Made by a program: the position numbers and the translations under genes. Shown piece by piece: positions 17,755 through 27,604 of a stretch of DNA of 64,000 bases (position 1 is the stretch's first letter; each line of letters opens with the position of its first letter). Below the pieces are notes generated by a model. That model was given only the letters and a program-made list of their open reading frames with translations, had not been told where the DNA came from and did not search any database. The DNA lies in assembly GCF_049319665.1 (NCBI RefSeq), contig NZ_JBMOUD010000001.1:682001-746000 (forward strand), written 5' to 3'. This DNA comes from JBMOUD01 sp049319665. GTDB taxonomy: Bacteria > Pseudomonadota > Gammaproteobacteria > Enterobacterales > Enterobacteriaceae.

Positions 17755-19029
17755 ATGGCCAATATATTGATGGCAGCAGTGGCAACCCCCGGCCACATTT
17801 TTCCGATACTCGACATTGGCAAATATCTGGTTGCCCAAGGACATCAAGTCACGGTGTTAACGGGGGAATTGTTTCGCGAAAGAAGCGAAACAATAGGTGC
17901 AAAGTTTGTGCCTTTCGATGCGCGAGTTGATTTTGATTATCGCCATCTGGAAGAGCATTTCCCACAGCGCGCAGCATTACCACCGGGTAATGCGCAAATG
18001 GCGCTGGCGTTGAAAGATTTTTTTGCAGCTCCGATCCCCTTGTTGCATCAGCAATTGCTTGCGGTGATTAAGGCCGAAGCTATTGATGTCGTGATCATTG
18101 AAAACGGTTTTTACGGTGTGTTGCCGTTACTGCAATTGAAAGAGCGCCCGGTGGTCTTCGGTGTCGGTGTGACACCGCTGCCATATTCGTCTCGTGATTC
18201 TGTTTTTTACGGGCCGCGTATTGCTCCCGCACTTTTGCCCTATGACTTGAGCCGCGAGCAACTCGTCGATAAAGAAACACAAACGCTGATTGATGAGGTG
18301 CAGCAGAGCTTCAATGTTGCGTTGGAGCTATCCGGTGGTTCGGCATTACGTTTACCTTTTACCGATGCCTTAATTGCCGGTTGCGACAGTTTCTTCCAAT
18401 TGTCGACTGCCGCGCTGGAATATGCGCGTGACGATTTGCCGCAGAATCTGCATTTTATCGGCGCACTGAAGGGCAGTGGAAAATCAGTGGTGCGGAATAT
18501 TGGCTGGGATCAATCAGACTCGCGCCCGCTCGTGGTGGTGACGCAAGGCACCATCGCAAACGTCGATTTTAATCAGTTGATTATTCCAACGCTCAACGCA
18601 TTAGCGCAACTGCCGGTGCGGATATTGGTTACCACGGGAGGCAGAGAAGTCGATGGACTGATAGATAAGCTGCCCGCCAATGCGAAAGTACAGCAGTTTA
18701 TCTCCTTTGATGACTGGTTCGGGCAGGCTTCACTGTTTATTACTAACGGTGGTTACGGCACGATCAACCAAGCACTCGAATACGGCGTGCCATTGATTAT
18801 TGCCGGCGTTGGGGAGGATAAACAGGAGGCGGCGATGCGTATCGTTGCTGCGGGATGCGGTATTAATCTGCGCACCAGTTATCCGAGTGAAGCTCAGTTG
18901 TTAGAGGCGGCCACTCGTATACTGCAACAACCTAGCTATCGGCAAAGAGCTGAGCTAATACAAGCCGACTACGCTCGCCACGATCCTTTGGCGACAATTG
19001 CGGCTGATGTGTTGGCTTTCACCCGCTAA
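17755..19029 (+). CDS. GT1-family glycosyltransferase of the isonitrile cluster
   Basis: 424 residues with the GT-B fold of UGT/MGT enzymes. The N-terminal acceptor domain begins 'MAAVATPGHIFPILDIGKYL'. The C-terminal nucleotide-sugar site has 'ITNGGYGTINQALEYGVPL' followed by 'GVGEDKQEAAMRI' at about 325-362. It is presumed to glycosylate the phenolic vinyl isonitrile, as the rhabduscin glycosyltransferase does; sugar and acceptor are inferred. There is weak ribosome-binding sequence and 9-nt spacing from isnB, suggesting coupled translation. A UUCG-loop terminator follows. Confidence 0.88.
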   Translation: MANILMAAVATPGHIFPILDIGKYLVAQGHQVTVLTGELFRERSETIGAKFVPFDARVDFDYRHLEEHFPQRAALPPGNAQMALALKDFFAAPIPLLHQQLLAVIKAEAIDVVIIENGFYGVLPLLQLKERPVVFGVGVTPLPYSSRDSVFYGPRIAPALLPYDLSREQLVDKETQTLIDEVQQSFNVALELSGGSALRLPFTDALIAGCDSFFQLSTAALEYARDDLPQNLHFIGALKGSGKSVVRNIGWDQSDSRPLVVVTQGTIANVDFNQLIIPTLNALAQLPVRILVTTGGREVDGLIDKLPANAKVQQFISFDDWFGQASLFITNGGYGTINQALEYGVPLIIAGVGEDKQEAAMRIVAAGCGINLRTSYPSEAQLLEAATRILQQPSYRQRAELIQADYARHDPLATIAADVLAFTR

Positions 19030-19048
19030 GCTTTTTTGGAATGCCTAA

Positions 19049-19074
19049 GGTGCCGTTCGCGGCACCTTTTTTAT
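19049..19074 (+). terminator. Terminator with UUCG tetraloop
   Basis: GGTGCCG-TTCG-CGGCACC followed by six T. It ends the isonitrile operon. Confidence 0.9.
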
Positions 19075-19110
19075 GGTGAGTAAGAGGCACAAACCGTAGA
19101 GCAATTAACG

Positions 19111-19677
19111 CTATAGCAGCAGTTGCAGATAGCCTTCATGCTGCAATAACCAGCGTTTGCGATCGACACCTCCAGCATAACCGGTCAGTGCGCCATTACT
19201 GCCAATGACACGATGGCAGGGCACCACAATACTAATTGGATTGGAGCCATCCGCCAGGCCAACCGCTCGCGCAGCACCTGGGTTACCTAAACGGCTGGCC
19301 ATTTCACCGTAAGACATCACTTCACCGCAAGGAATTGTGCGCAGCATCGCCCAGACACTGCGTTGAAACTCGGTGCCGGCAGTGGCTACCGCAATGTTAT
19401 CAATACTGTGCAAATCTCCGGCAAAATAATTGACGATTGCCTGACGCAATGTTTCTGGAACCGCCTGTTGTTGCAGCGTGAATCCTGCCTTGGATGAGGC
19501 GTTACTTTTCGCCGCGCCTTCCGTGCTGTAATCAGGCCCATAGTGTTGGGCAAGTAACTTGAGTAAGCGGGCGTGATAATCGAGCCATTCTAATGCGCGA
19601 AGATTGCCTTGCGTATCGGCAATAATTTCTAATTCGCCGAGCGGAGTCGTGATGATTTCACTGATTAATTTCAACAT
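19111..19677 (-). CDS. ogt: Methylated-DNA-[protein]-cysteine S-methyltransferase Ogt
   Basis: 188 residues. The DNA-binding core is 'GTEFQRSVWAMLRTIPCGE' and the acceptor cysteine is C154 in PCHRVIG. An insertion of about 20 residues near 45-70 makes it longer than E. coli Ogt (171). It repairs O6-methylguanine directly. In E. coli it adjoins fnr; here the isonitrile cluster lies between them. Confidence 0.92.
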   Translation of the reverse strand: MLKLISEIITTPLGELEIIADTQGNLRALEWLDYHARLLKLLAQHYGPDYSTEGAAKSNASSKAGFTLQQQAVPETLRQAIVNYFAGDLHSIDNIAVATAGTEFQRSVWAMLRTIPCGEVMSYGEMASRLGNPGAARAVGLADGSNPISIVVPCHRVIGSNGALTGYAGGVDRKRWLLQHEGYLQLLL

Positions 19678-19944
19678 GCGATGGTTCCTGCAACGGGTCG
19701 GATAAGAGCGACTAGATTATGACATGTCATTTTCTTCCCCCCTATGAAAATAACCCCAAAGAATAAAAATGCCGCCTCGGTAAGGTATGGCACCCTTAGT
19801 GAAACAAAAGTCGTACGCCGTTTTGATTTGCGCCTAACTTTCCTTAAAATACTCATACAGACAGAGTACCGTTTGGTAAGGCACCATCATACCCGTGCCG
19901 CTAACTGGGTAAGAGGCTGAGTAGCATTAATGTCAGGAGATACG

Positions 19945-20517
19945 ATGAACAGTAATGATGATGACGATCTCTTTAGCCAAGAGATGGCAGGCGTACAACC
20001 GCTGGCGAATCAAGATAAAGTCGTGTACCTGAAAACGCAGTCAAACGTGACGAAAGTGCCAGCAGAAGACGAGATTGCTGAAATCGAGAATATTCTGACC
20101 ACGGATTTTCTAGAGGTTATCGATTTTGCACAGCCGCTGGATTACAAACAATCTGGGGTGCAACAGGGCGTGCTCGATAAATTACGTCAAGGTAAATATC
20201 CTCTGCAAGCGAGTCTTAATCTGCTGCGTAAACCGGTCGAACAGTGCCGGCAGGAGCTGTTTGTTTTTGTCACTGAGGCCCAACGGCATAATTTGCGCAC
20301 ATTATTGATCATCCATGGACGAGGTAAAGACAACCTAAGCCATGCCAACATTATTCGTAGCTATGTTGCCAAATGGCTCAAGCAACTCGACGAGATACAA
20401 GCGTTTAGCGTTGCCGTTCAGCGCGATGGCGGAGCGGGTGCCTGCTATGTTGCCTTGAAAAAATCGGCACAAGCCAAGCAGGAAAACTGGGAGCGCCATG
20501 CGAAGCATAGTCGTTAA
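19945..20517 (+). CDS. smrA: Smr-domain DNA endonuclease SmrA
   Basis: 190 residues with an acidic N terminus (NDDDDLF) and a C-terminal Smr domain carrying the 'TLLIIHGRGKDN' signature. Small MutS-related proteins of this type have nicking activity on DNA and occur alone in enterobacteria (YdaL). The ATG at 19945 is preferred over 19930 because AGGAGA lies at 19935-19940. Confidence 0.85.
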   Translation: MNSNDDDDLFSQEMAGVQPLANQDKVVYLKTQSNVTKVPAEDEIAEIENILTTDFLEVIDFAQPLDYKQSGVQQGVLDKLRQGKYPLQASLNLLRKPVEQCRQELFVFVTEAQRHNLRTLLIIHGRGKDNLSHANIIRSYVAKWLKQLDEIQAFSVAVQRDGGAGACYVALKKSAQAKQENWERHAKHSR

Positions 20518-20599
20518 TGCCCGGTTTAAGCGCGGTTGTTTACTCTCATCTCCACTATTTTTTAGAACAATTGAGCTATTTGCTAAGTGAGTTTTACCC

Positions 20600-21649
20600 A
20601 TGTTAGTCAGTCGTTATTCTTTGCGCAGTGCGTTGATTCTTTGCTGTGCAGGCCTGCTTGCGGCCTGTGGACCTGCTGATAAGCAACAGGTTTCGGTCAT
20701 TAGTGGCAAAACCATGGGCACCTATTATCGGGTTAGCGTATTGGGTGCCAGCAAATCTCAAGAAGCAGAACTGCGTGAAAAAATAGAAAGCCAGTTAAAA
20801 GAAGACGATCACCAGCTTTCTACCTATAAAGACGATTCGGTTCTGTCGCGTTTTAATCAATATACTGGCAGCGAACCGCAACCGATCAGTCAGGGCATGG
20901 CCGATGCGATCACCACCTCACTGCGTATTGGGCGTTTAACCGATGGGGCAATGGATATTACTGTCGGCCCATTGGTGAATTTATGGGGGTTTGGCCCAAC
21001 TAAGCAGCCAGTAAAAATGCCAACACAAGAACAAATCGACGCTGCCAAGAAGCTCGATGGTTTGCAGCATCTTAAAGTGATCGAGCAAAGTGACGGCACG
21101 TACCTGCAAAAAGATTTGCCGGGTCTTTACGTTGACCTTTCTACCGTTGGCGAAGGTTACGCGACCGACCACCTGGCTCGTTTAGTTGAAGGTATGGGAT
21201 TCAGCGATTATCTGGTATCGGTTGGTGGAGCGGTTGTCTCGCGTGGATACAATGAAAAAGGCCGCCCGTGGCAGGTTGCGATTCAAAAACCAACGGATAA
21301 AGAGAACGCGGTGCAAGCGATTGTCGATCTGCAAGGGATGGGCATCAGTACCTCCGGCAGCTACCGCAACTATTACGAACTCGACGGCGTGCGTTTGTCG
21401 CACATCATCGACCCTAAAACCGGACGGCCTATCCAGCATAAACTGGTTTCTGCAACGGTCATCGCCTCAACTGCATTAGAAGCCGACGGTTGGGATACTG
21501 GCCTGATGGTACTCGGCGAGAAAAAAGCTATGGCATTAGCCGAACAGCAGCATCTGGCAGTGTATTTGATTATGAAAACCCCGGATGGTTTTCAGGCGTA
21601 TATGACACCACAATTTAAGACTTACATACGGAAAGCGGATCAAGGCTAG
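20600..21649 (+). CDS. apbE: FAD:protein FMN transferase ApbE (lipoprotein)
   Basis: 349 residues. A signal peptide with lipobox LLAAC puts the modified cysteine at about 23, so it is a periplasmic lipoprotein. Family motifs are SGKTMGTYYRV, 'DLSTVGEGYATD', 'VSVGGAVVSRG' and 'ALEADGWDTGLMVLG' (metal/FAD site). It transfers FMN from FAD onto Thr residues of proteins such as NqrB/NqrC and RnfG. No nqr or rnf gene is in the window, so its client is encoded elsewhere. Confidence 0.93.
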   Translation: MLVSRYSLRSALILCCAGLLAACGPADKQQVSVISGKTMGTYYRVSVLGASKSQEAELREKIESQLKEDDHQLSTYKDDSVLSRFNQYTGSEPQPISQGMADAITTSLRIGRLTDGAMDITVGPLVNLWGFGPTKQPVKMPTQEQIDAAKKLDGLQHLKVIEQSDGTYLQKDLPGLYVDLSTVGEGYATDHLARLVEGMGFSDYLVSVGGAVVSRGYNEKGRPWQVAIQKPTDKENAVQAIVDLQGMGISTSGSYRNYYELDGVRLSHIIDPKTGRPIQHKLVSATVIASTALEADGWDTGLMVLGEKKAMALAEQQHLAVYLIMKTPDGFQAYMTPQFKTYIRKADQG

Positions 21650-21704
21650 ATCGAGCCTTGGGGCGATTAAATTTTGGAAATTTAATAAATTTAGAAATTT
21701 TAGA

Positions 21705-22345
21705 ACGGTGAGTTTTTCGGTTTCTCAAATACGGTGTTTAATTTGGCACTCGTGCCGAAACCGAGTAAAGGGATGTAGGGCGCATCCCTTTACAATCCCG
21801 CGCTTTTTCATGGTGTTATATCGAATTTCAATTAGGCTATGTTTCAGATGTCTCCGCGACAGGCGCAAATGTCGCTGCTCCGCAGTCCCTTCAATCGGGA
21901 TTCGGACTCGCTCAATAAACACTTCGCGATTTCTCACCACTCCTTCAGCGTCATTTCGAGCGCGCCACCTAGCTTTTTTAACGTCAAAAGCAAAAATGCC
22001 TTTGCCTTTGCCTTTGCCTTTGAACTTGACCTTAAAAGCCGCTAAGCGCACTCAAAATTTCACCGGCAAGTGGTGAGAGACAATAGTTTTATCATTGACT
22101 CGAATCCCGTAGCCGGGCATCCCGTAGGGATGAAATTTGCGCTATCACAGAAGCCGCTGAAACATGGCCTCCGCTGGATCGGGTGCTAATGTATTGAAAG
22201 GGCTGGAGATCCATAAGAGGAAAGCCCCTTTTCCTCTTATGTCGGTTCGGTCGACAACCTGACATTGAAAACTGCATTTGAAGAACCGAAAAATTCACAG
22301 TCCTATTTTCTAAAATCCCCGCGTTGATTCGAACGCATTTCGATC
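21705..22345. repeat. Structured repeat element, copy 1 (no cargo)
   Basis: Non-coding segment between apbE and the debranching enzyme. Two blocks (about 21705-21975 and 22034-22340) match, in the same order, the outer halves of the element at 27020-28370. Between them are only about 60 nt, including four tandem GCCTTT units (21998-22021). It is rich in hairpins: GGGATG..CATCCC, GCGACA..TGTCGC, CATCCC-gta-GGGATG and an 11-bp stem at 22213-22240. No terminal inverted repeat is visible here, so this copy may be decayed. Frames inside are not convincing genes. Confidence 0.7.
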
Positions 22346-22365
22346 GAAAAGTTGCCTCGTGCTCA

Positions 22366-24621
22366 TCAACTAATGAGCTCAAACAACACCACAGTCCTTG
22401 AGGTGCAGATATATTCCTTCCCAAAGTCAAAATCATGCTCGTTGATATCATCAGGCTGGAAAGTATCAAGAATGTGTCGCCAGCTTTTGCCATGTGCCAC
22501 TGAGGGCAGAGTAAAAACTACATCTTCGTGCGAGGCGTTGAAGAGTAAAAGTACGGTGCTTAGCGATCCAAAACGTACGAGTCCGGTGGGCTGTGCGCGG
22601 CCATCGAGCAGCATCGCGATGCTCTTGGCATTCGCATCGCTCCACGCATCGTCTGTCATCTCGTGACCTTGCGGGTGGAACCAACTGACATCTTTCACCT
22701 TCAGCTTTTCATTTTCTACACCGGTAAGGAATCGACCGCTGTGCAGAATAGGGAAGCGCTTTCTCAGCTCAATTAAGCGATAGGTAAACAGTAACAATGA
22801 TTTACCATGGTCGCCAATTTGCCAGTCAACCCAGGCAATATCTGTATCCTGACAATATGCATTGTTGTTGCCTTGCTGACTACGAGCAAATTCGTCACCG
22901 GCCAGTAACATTGGCGTGCCCTGAGAAAAGAACAGCGTTGCCAGCATATTGCGCATTTGTCGCAGGCGTAGCTCATTGATAGAGGGATCGTCCGTTAAAC
23001 CTTCGGCACCATAATTGGCAGAGATATTGTTATCGCTGCCGTCCTGATTATCCTCACCGTTAGCCTCATTATGTTTGTTTTCATACGAGACTAAATCTTT
23101 CAGCGTGAATCCGTCGTGCGCAGTAATAAAATTGACTGAAGCATAGGGTTTGCGGCCACGATGATGAAAGATATCGGCAGAACCGGACAAGCGGGTGACA
23201 AACTGCGCCAACTGGCCTTCATCGCCACGCCAAAACTTACGCACTGAATCGCGATAGCGATCGTTCCATTCAGCCCAACCGGGAGGAAAACCGCCTACCT
23301 GGTAACCGCCCGGGCCACAATCCCAAGGCTCAGCAATTAATTTGCATTGACTGAGTATGGGGTCCTGACGGCAGGTATCCAAAAAACCGCCGCCTTCATC
23401 AAAGCCGTAGCTCTCGCGGCCTAAAATGGTGGCTAAATCGAAACGGAAACCATCAACCTGCATCTCAGTCGCCCAATATCTTAGCGAGTCTGTCACCATC
23501 TGTAGTACGCGTGGATGGCTTAAATTGAGCGTGTTTCCAGTACCAGTATCGTTGATGTAATAACGTTTATTTTCAGGCATTAACCGGTAATAACTGGCGT
23601 TATCAATTCCTTTGAACGACAGCGTTGGCCCCAATTCATTGCCTTCTGCCGTGTGGTTATAAACCACATCTAAAATTACCTCGATTTGCGCCGCATGCAG
23701 AGTGGCAATCATCTGCTTAAACTCGTTAACAGTGTGCGTGGCCATATATTGCGGATGCGGAGCAAAGAAGCTCAGCGTGTTATAGCCCCAAAAGTTGTGC
23801 AAACCTTTTTCTTGCAGATATCGGTCATCGGTAAAGGAATGAATGGGCATCAGTTCTATCGAGGTCACGCCAAGCGATTTAATATAATCGACAATTTGTG
23901 GCGTGCTCAGGCCCGAAAACGTGCCGCGCATATGTTCGGGTACCGCAGGATGGCGCATGGTGTAACCGCGAACATGGGTTTCATAAATTAGCGTATCGCC
24001 CCACGGGATATGGTTTTTCCTGGATCGCGCCCATGAAAATGCGGGATCAATCACACGGCATTTCGGCAAGAATGAGGCACTATCGCGGGTGTCGATATGC
24101 AGGTCTTTTTTATCGCTATGTAAATCATAAGAGTACAGCGCATCGTCCCAAATTAACTCACCAATTATCTGTTTGGCATAAGGGTCAAGCAGGAGTTTAT
24201 CAGGGTTAAAACGATGTCCATCATGTGGCGCGTAAGGGCCATGAACCCGATAACCATAAAGTAACCCTGGCCGGGCATCAGGCAGATAACCATGCCATAT
24301 CTCATCGGTATATTCTGGCAACTCAATCCGGTCTGTCTCTTCACCCTCATCGTTAAACAGGCAAAGCTCAACTTTGGTGGCATTAGCGGAAAACAGTGCA
24401 AAATTAACGCCTAAACCGTCCCATGTTGCACCCAGCGGGTAGGGTAAGCCTTCGCGAACTCGAGTCTTATGGCTTTCATCAAAATTCTTTACGATTTCGC
24501 CTTCGCTGTAGTGATGAATGAAGCGCACGCCTTGAGAGTCGACGGCAACACCTACAGGAAGCGACCCTACGTCCGATGCAGGCGTGAACAAAAGAGGATT
24601 ATTTGATGGTGCTTTATCCAT
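22366..24621 (-). CDS. GlgX/TreX-type glycogen debranching enzyme
   Basis: 751 residues of GH13 isoamylase type, about 100 longer than E. coli GlgX (657). An N-terminal extension of about 60 residues precedes a CBM48-like domain ('YPLGATWDGLGVNFALFSANAT'). The catalytic core has 'VDGFRFDLATILGRE', 'LIAEPWDCGPGGY' and 'NFITAHDGFTL'. It hydrolyses alpha-1,6 branches of glycogen or limit dextrins. No other glg or tre gene is nearby, so it is probably a second, stand-alone debrancher. The ATG at 24621 follows CGGAGA; an upstream TTG is possible. Confidence 0.88.
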   Translation of the reverse strand: MDKAPSNNPLLFTPASDVGSLPVGVAVDSQGVRFIHHYSEGEIVKNFDESHKTRVREGLPYPLGATWDGLGVNFALFSANATKVELCLFNDEGEETDRIELPEYTDEIWHGYLPDARPGLLYGYRVHGPYAPHDGHRFNPDKLLLDPYAKQIIGELIWDDALYSYDLHSDKKDLHIDTRDSASFLPKCRVIDPAFSWARSRKNHIPWGDTLIYETHVRGYTMRHPAVPEHMRGTFSGLSTPQIVDYIKSLGVTSIELMPIHSFTDDRYLQEKGLHNFWGYNTLSFFAPHPQYMATHTVNEFKQMIATLHAAQIEVILDVVYNHTAEGNELGPTLSFKGIDNASYYRLMPENKRYYINDTGTGNTLNLSHPRVLQMVTDSLRYWATEMQVDGFRFDLATILGRESYGFDEGGGFLDTCRQDPILSQCKLIAEPWDCGPGGYQVGGFPPGWAEWNDRYRDSVRKFWRGDEGQLAQFVTRLSGSADIFHHRGRKPYASVNFITAHDGFTLKDLVSYENKHNEANGEDNQDGSDNNISANYGAEGLTDDPSINELRLRQMRNMLATLFFSQGTPMLLAGDEFARSQQGNNNAYCQDTDIAWVDWQIGDHGKSLLLFTYRLIELRKRFPILHSGRFLTGVENEKLKVKDVSWFHPQGHEMTDDAWSDANAKSIAMLLDGRAQPTGLVRFGSLSTVLLLFNASHEDVVFTLPSVAHGKSWRHILDTFQPDDINEHDFDFGKEYICTSRTVVLFELIS

Positions 24622-24898
24622 TACAAGTATCTCCGAAAGAGTCAACGGTCTGGACTTAAGCGCGGATGTCCGCTTTAGAAGTGTAGACCCGCTTGGCGCT
24701 GGCCTAACGGTATCTAAGCGATAGCCTTAAAAGCGTGTCGTGCTGTGTTAATAAAACCCTGTCTTACACAATCGCGTACGACAAAACTTGGTACAACGAA
24801 AACCTGTACAACGACTACCGGTTCAATGATAGTTAACGGCCTGCTCACATACAGGTACCCCTATAAATTCAACTGCTCAATATATCTTAGGAGTTGTG

Positions 24899-25852
24899 AT
24901 GAAAATTGCCTTACTGAGTCATGTCGAACTCGAGGCTGGCTATCCAGAAAAATTTGCTCAGGCAGGATTTGATATTGTTTTCGCGACCACACCAGCACAG
25001 CGGGCAGAGTTGGATGCTAATACCGCAGCGCGAGTTAAAGCGGTGCTTACCATTGGCGTGATTGGTCTGAGCGCGGCGGAGATAGCCGCATTACCCGCAC
25101 TGGAAATGATTTGTGCGCAGGGCGTGGGTTATGAGCGTATCGATCTTGACGCCGCTAAGCAGCGTAACATTACCGTAACGAATGGGCCGGGTACGAACAA
25201 TGTTTCGGTGGCCGACCACACATTGGCACTGATGCTGGCCATCACCCGTAACATTGCCTGGCTGGACACCAGAACGCGTCAAGGAGAATGGACCCGCTCA
25301 CGATTGGTACCGCCAGCAATGACAGGTAAAAAACTAGGGATTATTGGTTTAGGAAATATTGGTGGCCTTATTGCCGAGCGCTGCGTTGGGGGCTTTTCAA
25401 TGCAAGTCGGATACTTTAACCGTCGCCCACTTGAGTTATCTGAACATCGTGACTGGCGCTATTTTCCCGATGCGCTCTCTTTAGCCGAATGGGCAGATTA
25501 TTTGGTGGTGGCAACGCCAGGCGGTAAGGAAACGTTGAAACTGGTTGATGCGGCAGTATTGAAAGCACTGGGGCCAAAAGGGTACTTAATCAACATTTCA
25601 CGTGGTAGCAACGTTGATAATCAGGCGCTAATTCATAGTTTGCAGCAACGAGAAATTGCCGGGGCTGCGTTGGATGTCGTGGATGGTGAACCGCAGGTGC
25701 CCGCTGAAATGATTGCCCTGACAGACAACTTGATCCTTACTCCGCATCTGGCCGGACGTTCACCGGAATCCATTGCTAACATGATGCATCTTGTTTTAGA
25801 GAATTTACAGGCGTACTTTAATCAGCAGCCGGTGTTGACACCTGTTGCCTAA
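24899..25852 (+). CDS. D-2-hydroxyacid dehydrogenase family protein
   Basis: 317 residues. The NAD(P)-binding motif is GLGNIGG near 150. The catalytic Arg is in INISRGSNVD, the Glu in DGEPQVPAEM and the His in LTPHLAGRS. It resembles glyoxylate/hydroxypyruvate reductases, but the substrate is uncertain. TAGGAG sits six bases before the ATG at 24899, which is preferred over the GTG at 24896. It is monocistronic, with a strong terminator. Confidence 0.88.
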   Translation: MKIALLSHVELEAGYPEKFAQAGFDIVFATTPAQRAELDANTAARVKAVLTIGVIGLSAAEIAALPALEMICAQGVGYERIDLDAAKQRNITVTNGPGTNNVSVADHTLALMLAITRNIAWLDTRTRQGEWTRSRLVPPAMTGKKLGIIGLGNIGGLIAERCVGGFSMQVGYFNRRPLELSEHRDWRYFPDALSLAEWADYLVVATPGGKETLKLVDAAVLKALGPKGYLINISRGSNVDNQALIHSLQQREIAGAALDVVDGEPQVPAEMIALTDNLILTPHLAGRSPESIANMMHLVLENLQAYFNQQPVLTPVA

Positions 25853-25867
25853 TAATGAGAGTCACCG

Positions 25868-25912
25868 CGACCTGTTTCACGCTGATTTTTAATGAAACAG
25901 GTCGGTTTTATC
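25868..25912 (+). terminator. Terminator after hydroxyacid dehydrogenase
   Basis: 12-bp perfect stem CGACCTGTTTCA / TGAAACAGGTCG followed by GTTTTA. Confidence 0.85.
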
Positions 25913-26059
25913 TCTCATATATCACGCGTCCTGCCTCTTGAAATTGCTCTCAAATTTCTCTTTAGTCGAAAAATGCATAAGTAACCGCTTTTATTTATTT
26001 CTACAACGGCAACTCTGGCGGTAACAATAGGTGACAGGCATAACACAGAGGTAGGTACG

Positions 26060-27019
26060 GTGAATTTCCAACAGCTAAAAATTATTCGCGAATCAGCGCG
26101 ATGCAACTACAACCTGACGGAAGTTTCCAATATGTTGTTCACGTCACAATCGGGCGTGAGTCGGCATATCCGTGAGCTAGAAGATGAACTTGGCGTCGAA
26201 ATTTTTATCCGCCGCGGCAAGCGTTTACTTGGCCTGACAGAACCTGGCAAGGAATTACTGGCAGTTGCCGAGCGTATTCTTAACGAAGCACAGAACATTC
26301 GCCGGTTGGCTGATATTTTCTCCAAAGAAGATGCCGGAGTACTCACCATTGCGACAACGCATACGCAGGCTCGCTATAGCTTGCCATCGGTGATTAAAGA
26401 ATTCCGTGCTATTTATCCGGCAGTACGTTTGGAGTTACATCAAGGTTCGCCGCAGGAAGTGCTCTCTATGCTGCTCGGCGGCCAGGTCGATGTGGCCATT
26501 GCCAGCGAGCAGCTAATCAACGATCCGTCGGTGGCAGCCTTTCCATATTATCGCTGGCACCACGCGATTTTATTACCGCAAGACCATCCATTGAATCAAC
26601 AGCAGCCGATTACGTTGCAACAGTTAAGTGAACATTCGCTGATCACCTATCGCCAAGGGATCACCGGGCGCTCTCGCATTGATGATGCGTTCTCTCGGGC
26701 AGGGTTGAATCCTGATATTGTATTAAGTGCCCAAGATTCTGATGTAATTAAAACTTACGTGGAATTAGGTTTAGGCGTCGGGATACTTGCCGACCAAGCC
26801 TTTGATCAGGCACGCGATACTGGTTTGAACTTGATCAGTGCAGAACATTTATTTGAATCGAATACTGTTTGGCTTGGTTTGAAACGCGCACAGTTACAAC
26901 GTAACTATGTGTGGCGCTTTATTGAGCTCTGTAATCCAAGTCTGTCGATCAATGAGATCAAAGACAAAGTGTTTGCTGAGGCAACGCCAGAAGAACCGGT
27001 TATTGATTACCAGATATGA
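26060..27019 (+). CDS. cbl: LysR-type regulator Cbl
   Basis: 319 residues, highly similar to E. coli Cbl across the whole length: N-terminal helix-turn-helix 'YNLTEVSNMLFTSQSGVSRHIRELEDELG', then 'TIATTHTQARYSLP', 'LITYRQGITGRSRIDDAF', and the same C-terminal tail ending IDYQI. The start is GTG, preceded by GAGGTAGG. Cbl activates sulfonate-use genes (tau, ssu) under sulfate limitation, which fits the sulfonate genes downstream. The stop codon lies a few bases before a terminal inverted repeat element. Confidence 0.94.
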   Translation: MNFQQLKIIRESARCNYNLTEVSNMLFTSQSGVSRHIRELEDELGVEIFIRRGKRLLGLTEPGKELLAVAERILNEAQNIRRLADIFSKEDAGVLTIATTHTQARYSLPSVIKEFRAIYPAVRLELHQGSPQEVLSMLLGGQVDVAIASEQLINDPSVAAFPYYRWHHAILLPQDHPLNQQQPITLQQLSEHSLITYRQGITGRSRIDDAFSRAGLNPDIVLSAQDSDVIKTYVELGLGVGILADQAFDQARDTGLNLISAEHLFESNTVWLGLKRAQLQRNYVWRFIELCNPSLSINEIKDKVFAEATPEEPVIDYQI

Positions 27020-27038
27020 GGCCAGACCGGGCTTGTTG

Positions 27039-27060
27039 CGGTTTCTTCGCCAGAAGGGCT
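27039..27060 (+). repeat. Left terminal inverted repeat
   Basis: A 22-nt arm starting CGGTTTCTTCGCCAG. It is an exact reverse complement of 28332-28353. Confidence 0.9.
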
Positions 27061-27604
27061 GGAACGGGGTCGGTTTTCCGAAAACCGAGAAAAGGGTTCG
27101 GTTTGGGAAACCGAAGAAAGGTATTTTTCAATACGGTGAATATTTCGGTTTATTAAGATCGGTGATTATCTCAACCTTACAGCCGAAACCGAGTAAAGGG
27201 ATGTAGGCGCATCCCTTTACAATCCCGCGCCTTTTCATGGTGTGATATCGGACTTTAATTAGGCTATGTTTCAGGCGCTACGGTGACAGGCGCAAATGTC
27301 GCTGCTCCGCAGTGCCTTCAGTCGGGATTCGGACTCGCTCAATAAAGACTTCGCGATTCCTCACCACTTCTTCAGCGCCATTTCGAGCGCGCCTTGCTGG
27401 TTATTTAAATTCAACGGCTAAACTGCCTTTGTTTTTATCGTTGCTAAGACACGTATTTTGAGTATTCAATAGACAAATGAACTTTGCATAATAAAAGATG
27501 GCGCGTCACTATTGATATCAATGTTATGCATTGAAAATTATAGTTATTTTTTATGGCGAGGCAACGTTGCCTCTTCTTTTTAATAGTATCAAGGATGGTC
27601 AGAG

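Noticed and set aside
21708..22076. 122-codon frame within repeat copy 1
   Set aside because: It lies wholly in the structured repeat shared with copy 2, whose version does not keep the frame; hairpins explain the conservation better.
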